The notes under the pieces were generated by a model that was given only the letters and a program-made list of their open reading frames with translations, searched no databases and had not been told where the DNA came from. The position numbers were made by a program, and so were the translations under genes. From CBDHHC01 sp050633205 (GTDB lineage: Bacteria; Pseudomonadota; Alphaproteobacteria; Rhizobiales; CBDHHC01), in contig JBOEGA010000018.1 in assembly GCA_050633205.1 (NCBI GenBank), forward strand, positions 1 to 64,000: a stretch of DNA of 64,000 nt, written 5' to 3'. Shown in pieces: positions 62,674 to 64,000 of this stretch. The first letter of the stretch is position 1; the number at the start of each line of letters is the position of its first letter.

Positions 62674-63497
62674 AGCCTGCATCGCGCCGCCTTGCCGTTG
62701 ACTACATTAGGAAGCATTACGCTTTCAGTCAGCGCAGGGCTTGTGAATTGGTGAAGTTACACCGTTCAACAGCCCGGTACATCTCCCGCCGTTCTGATGA
62801 CAGTGTACTTCGGCAAAGACTGAAAGAGCTTGCAGGCAAACACCACCGTTTCGGTTATCCGCGGTTACATATTTTATTGCGCCGTGAAGGTCATATAATC
62901 AATCGTAAAAAGACCTACCGCCTTTATAAAGAAGAGAAATTACAGGTAAAGCAACGTAAAAAGCGCAGGCGCAGGGCTGTTTGCCGAATGCCGCTGGCTG
63001 TTCCAGCGAAAGCGAATGATTGCTGGTCAATGGATTTTGTCTCTGATCAGCTCATGGATGGACGACGGTTCCGATTACTTACAGTCATTGATAATTTTAC
63101 CCGTGAGTGCAAAGCGATCCTTGTGGCACCATCCCTCTCAGGACAGCGAGTGGTACGCCATCTGGAGGGGCTGTTATCTCGGCAGGGAAAGCCCAATGCT
63201 GTCCTGACAGATAATGGTTCTGAATTTACCAGCCATGCGATGTTTCGATGGACAAGGGATACTCATATCCGGCACAGTTTTATCGATCCGGGCAAGCCTT
63301 CTCAAAACGGTTTTATCGAGAGTTTTAATGGTCGTCTGAGAGACGAGTGTCTGAACGAACATGTATTTTCCTCACTCACAGAAGCACAGGTGATCATCGA
63401 AAAATGGAGAAAACACTACAACACAGAAAGACCTCACAGTTCACTCGGATGGCTCTGTCCGAAAGAGTTTAAGTTGCAACTGGACAAAGCTGCATAA
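62667..63497 (+). CDS. IS3-family transposase OrfB (DDE)
   Basis: A 276-residue DDE integrase domain: WSMDFVSDQLMDGRRFR (first Asp), LTDNGSEFTSHA (second Asp) and the terminal Glu in FIESFNGRLRDECLNEH with HYNTERPHSSLGW. It overlaps orfA by 7 bases in the -1 frame at the slippery A6G. No internal stop, so the element could still be active. Confidence 0.96.
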   Translation: MVKPASRRLAVDYIRKHYAFSQRRACELVKLHRSTARYISRRSDDSVLRQRLKELAGKHHRFGYPRLHILLRREGHIINRKKTYRLYKEEKLQVKQRKKRRRRAVCRMPLAVPAKANDCWSMDFVSDQLMDGRRFRLLTVIDNFTRECKAILVAPSLSGQRVVRHLEGLLSRQGKPNAVLTDNGSEFTSHAMFRWTRDTHIRHSFIDPGKPSQNGFIESFNGRLRDECLNEHVFSSLTEAQVIIEKWRKHYNTERPHSSLGWLCPKEFKLQLDKAA

Positions 63498-63544
63498 CGT
63501 GATTTAGATTTGGGATGTTTCTAACTTAGAAATGGACTTATGTA

Positions 63545-63557
63545 GGGGATAGGGTCA
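63545..63557 (-). repeat. Right terminal inverted repeat core
   Basis: GGGGATAGGGTCA; complement of 62329-62341. Confidence 0.9.
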
Positions 63558-63579
63558 CTGGCTTGGATTATCCTGAAAC

Positions 63580-63999
63580 TTAAAATGGCAATGCTTCATC
63601 AAACCCGTTACTATCTGAAAAGCCCATAAAAAACTGACCAAAATCAGTAATTACATACCCCCTCTCCTGCAATTCAACAAGCTGCAAATCAATTAAGTAT
63701 GAAATCCATTGACCAAAGGAAGTGTGAACATCTCCCAAACCTGCAGTAAATAATCTTGCTTCATGTTCATCATAAATAGCATAAAGCGCCTCTCTATTTC
63801 TGGATTTACCGTCTTTTAAATGTCTCAATAAAGAGATTTGCGTACCAAAAATATACCTTGCTACCGAGAAACAATTTGCTTGCATTTCTTGTAATGCTGC
63901 AAATCTAACTAAGTGCTCACGAATATCCATTTCACTAAAGTTATAATTTTTTTCACAGTCAACAATATCTCTATATATCTTCGCCTCAAGAGGTTCTAA
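63580..63999 (-). CDS. Unrecognised protein, 5' end outside window
   Basis: The frame is open from the right window edge; the visible 139 residues run from LEPLEAKIYRDIVDCEKNYN to FDEALPF. An internal ATG at 63930 is not necessarily the start. The sequence is mostly helical with a terminal YVITDFGQFFMGF region, reminiscent of a winged-helix end. I do not recognise it. It lies just outside the IS element. Confidence 0.6.
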   Translation of the reverse strand, partial: LEPLEAKIYRDIVDCEKNYNFSEMDIREHLVRFAALQEMQANCFSVARYIFGTQISLLRHLKDGKSRNREALYAIYDEHEARLFTAGLGDVHTSFGQWISYLIDLQLVELQERGYVITDFGQFFMGFSDSNGFDEALPF

Positions 64000-64000
64000 A

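Larger units (their letters stand above)
62329..63557 (+). mobile_element. IS3-family (IS407-group-like) insertion sequence, complete
   Basis: An element of 1229 bases with orfA and orfB in overlapping frames, bounded by terminal inverted repeats that begin TGACCCTATCCCC on the left (62329) and end with its complement on the right (63557). The similarity of the two ends extends inward for about 45 bases with interruptions (CCA...AGTTAGAAA...CCC). The 4 bases outside (AGGT and CTGG) do not match, so no target-site duplication is evident. Confidence 0.93.

Noticed and set aside
1..64000. CRISPR array, prophage, toxin-antitoxin or restriction system
   Set aside because: No regularly spaced repeats and no characteristic protein families were seen in any frame.

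Overview
The window is a stretch of low-GC (by eye roughly 40-45% G+C) alphaproteobacterial chromosome. The evidence for this class is the combination of an RcdA-family protein, a CpdR-type receiver, a DUF1013/TrcR cell-cycle regulator, the secA - parvulin - argJ - mutT order, the cytochrome c / pheA divergent pair, Cys-free forms of L31 and L36, and small RNAs with CCUCCC loops. A marine Rhodospirillales/Sneathiellales-like organism would fit, but I cannot name a genus. Most genes are housekeeping; the clearly mobile part is an IS3-family element near the right edge.

Layout. 1-6.6 kb: the tail of a DpaA/YafK-like L,D-transpeptidase, a secreted dienelactone-hydrolase-like enzyme, an SLC13/TrkA-C permease and secA. 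7.2-13.8 kb: a parvulin foldase, argJ, mutT, a lone Flp pilin gene, a haem-c-sensing GGDEF-EAL protein and hemN with a clear FNR/FixK box. 13.8-22.7 kb: CHM isomerase, a binding protein, an MsbA-like exporter, rpmE, rcdA, a candidate anti-Shine-Dalgarno sRNA, DUF1192, a degenerate receiver/HD-GYP protein, mepA, a Nudix enzyme and a membrane cytochrome c. 23-29 kb: pheA, hexose-6-phosphate mutarotase, a membrane ClpP-like protein, a quinone oxidoreductase, a zinc-ribbon orphan, trcR and rpmJ. 29-36 kb: a TPR protein, argE-like deacetylase and an RND efflux pair. 36-43 kb: an ECF41 sigma factor with its carboxymuconolactone-decarboxylase partner and a matching promoter, threonine dehydratase, MscS, two paralogous alpha/beta hydrolases and a TPR lipoprotein. 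43-51 kb: rpsU, purEK, a GGDEF protein, two DUF465 proteins, tRNA-Val(GAC), cpdR, N-formylglutamate amidohydrolase, an MmgR/suhB-type sRNA, a HisN-like phosphatase and a lysophospholipase-like hydrolase. 51-57.7 kb: hsp20 behind a ROSE-like leader, DUF2244, nth, adenosine kinase, truA, an exported RidA coupled to an aldo-keto reductase, and an eroded LysR gene. 57.7-64 kb: a radical SAM protein with a receiver-like neighbour, a glycosyltransferase, a secreted Cys-rich protein, a cupin, a binding-protein gene broken by a 23-bp tandem duplication, a complete IS3-family element, and a partial unknown gene.

How the parts connect. CtrA proteolysis (RcdA, CpdR) and another cell-cycle regulator are all present. 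Three RNA-level control devices can be read directly: two intergenic RNAs carrying CCUCCC anti-SD segments, and a candidate RNA thermometer in front of hsp20. Oxygen/redox control is suggested by the FNR box at hemN, next to a c-type haem c-di-GMP enzyme. Signs of decay or change are the LysR remnant, the 23-bp duplication pseudogene, the IS without a target duplication, and two ambiguous bases (NN) at the nucleophile elbow of one hydrolase. I see no CRISPR array, phage, toxin-antitoxin or defence island.
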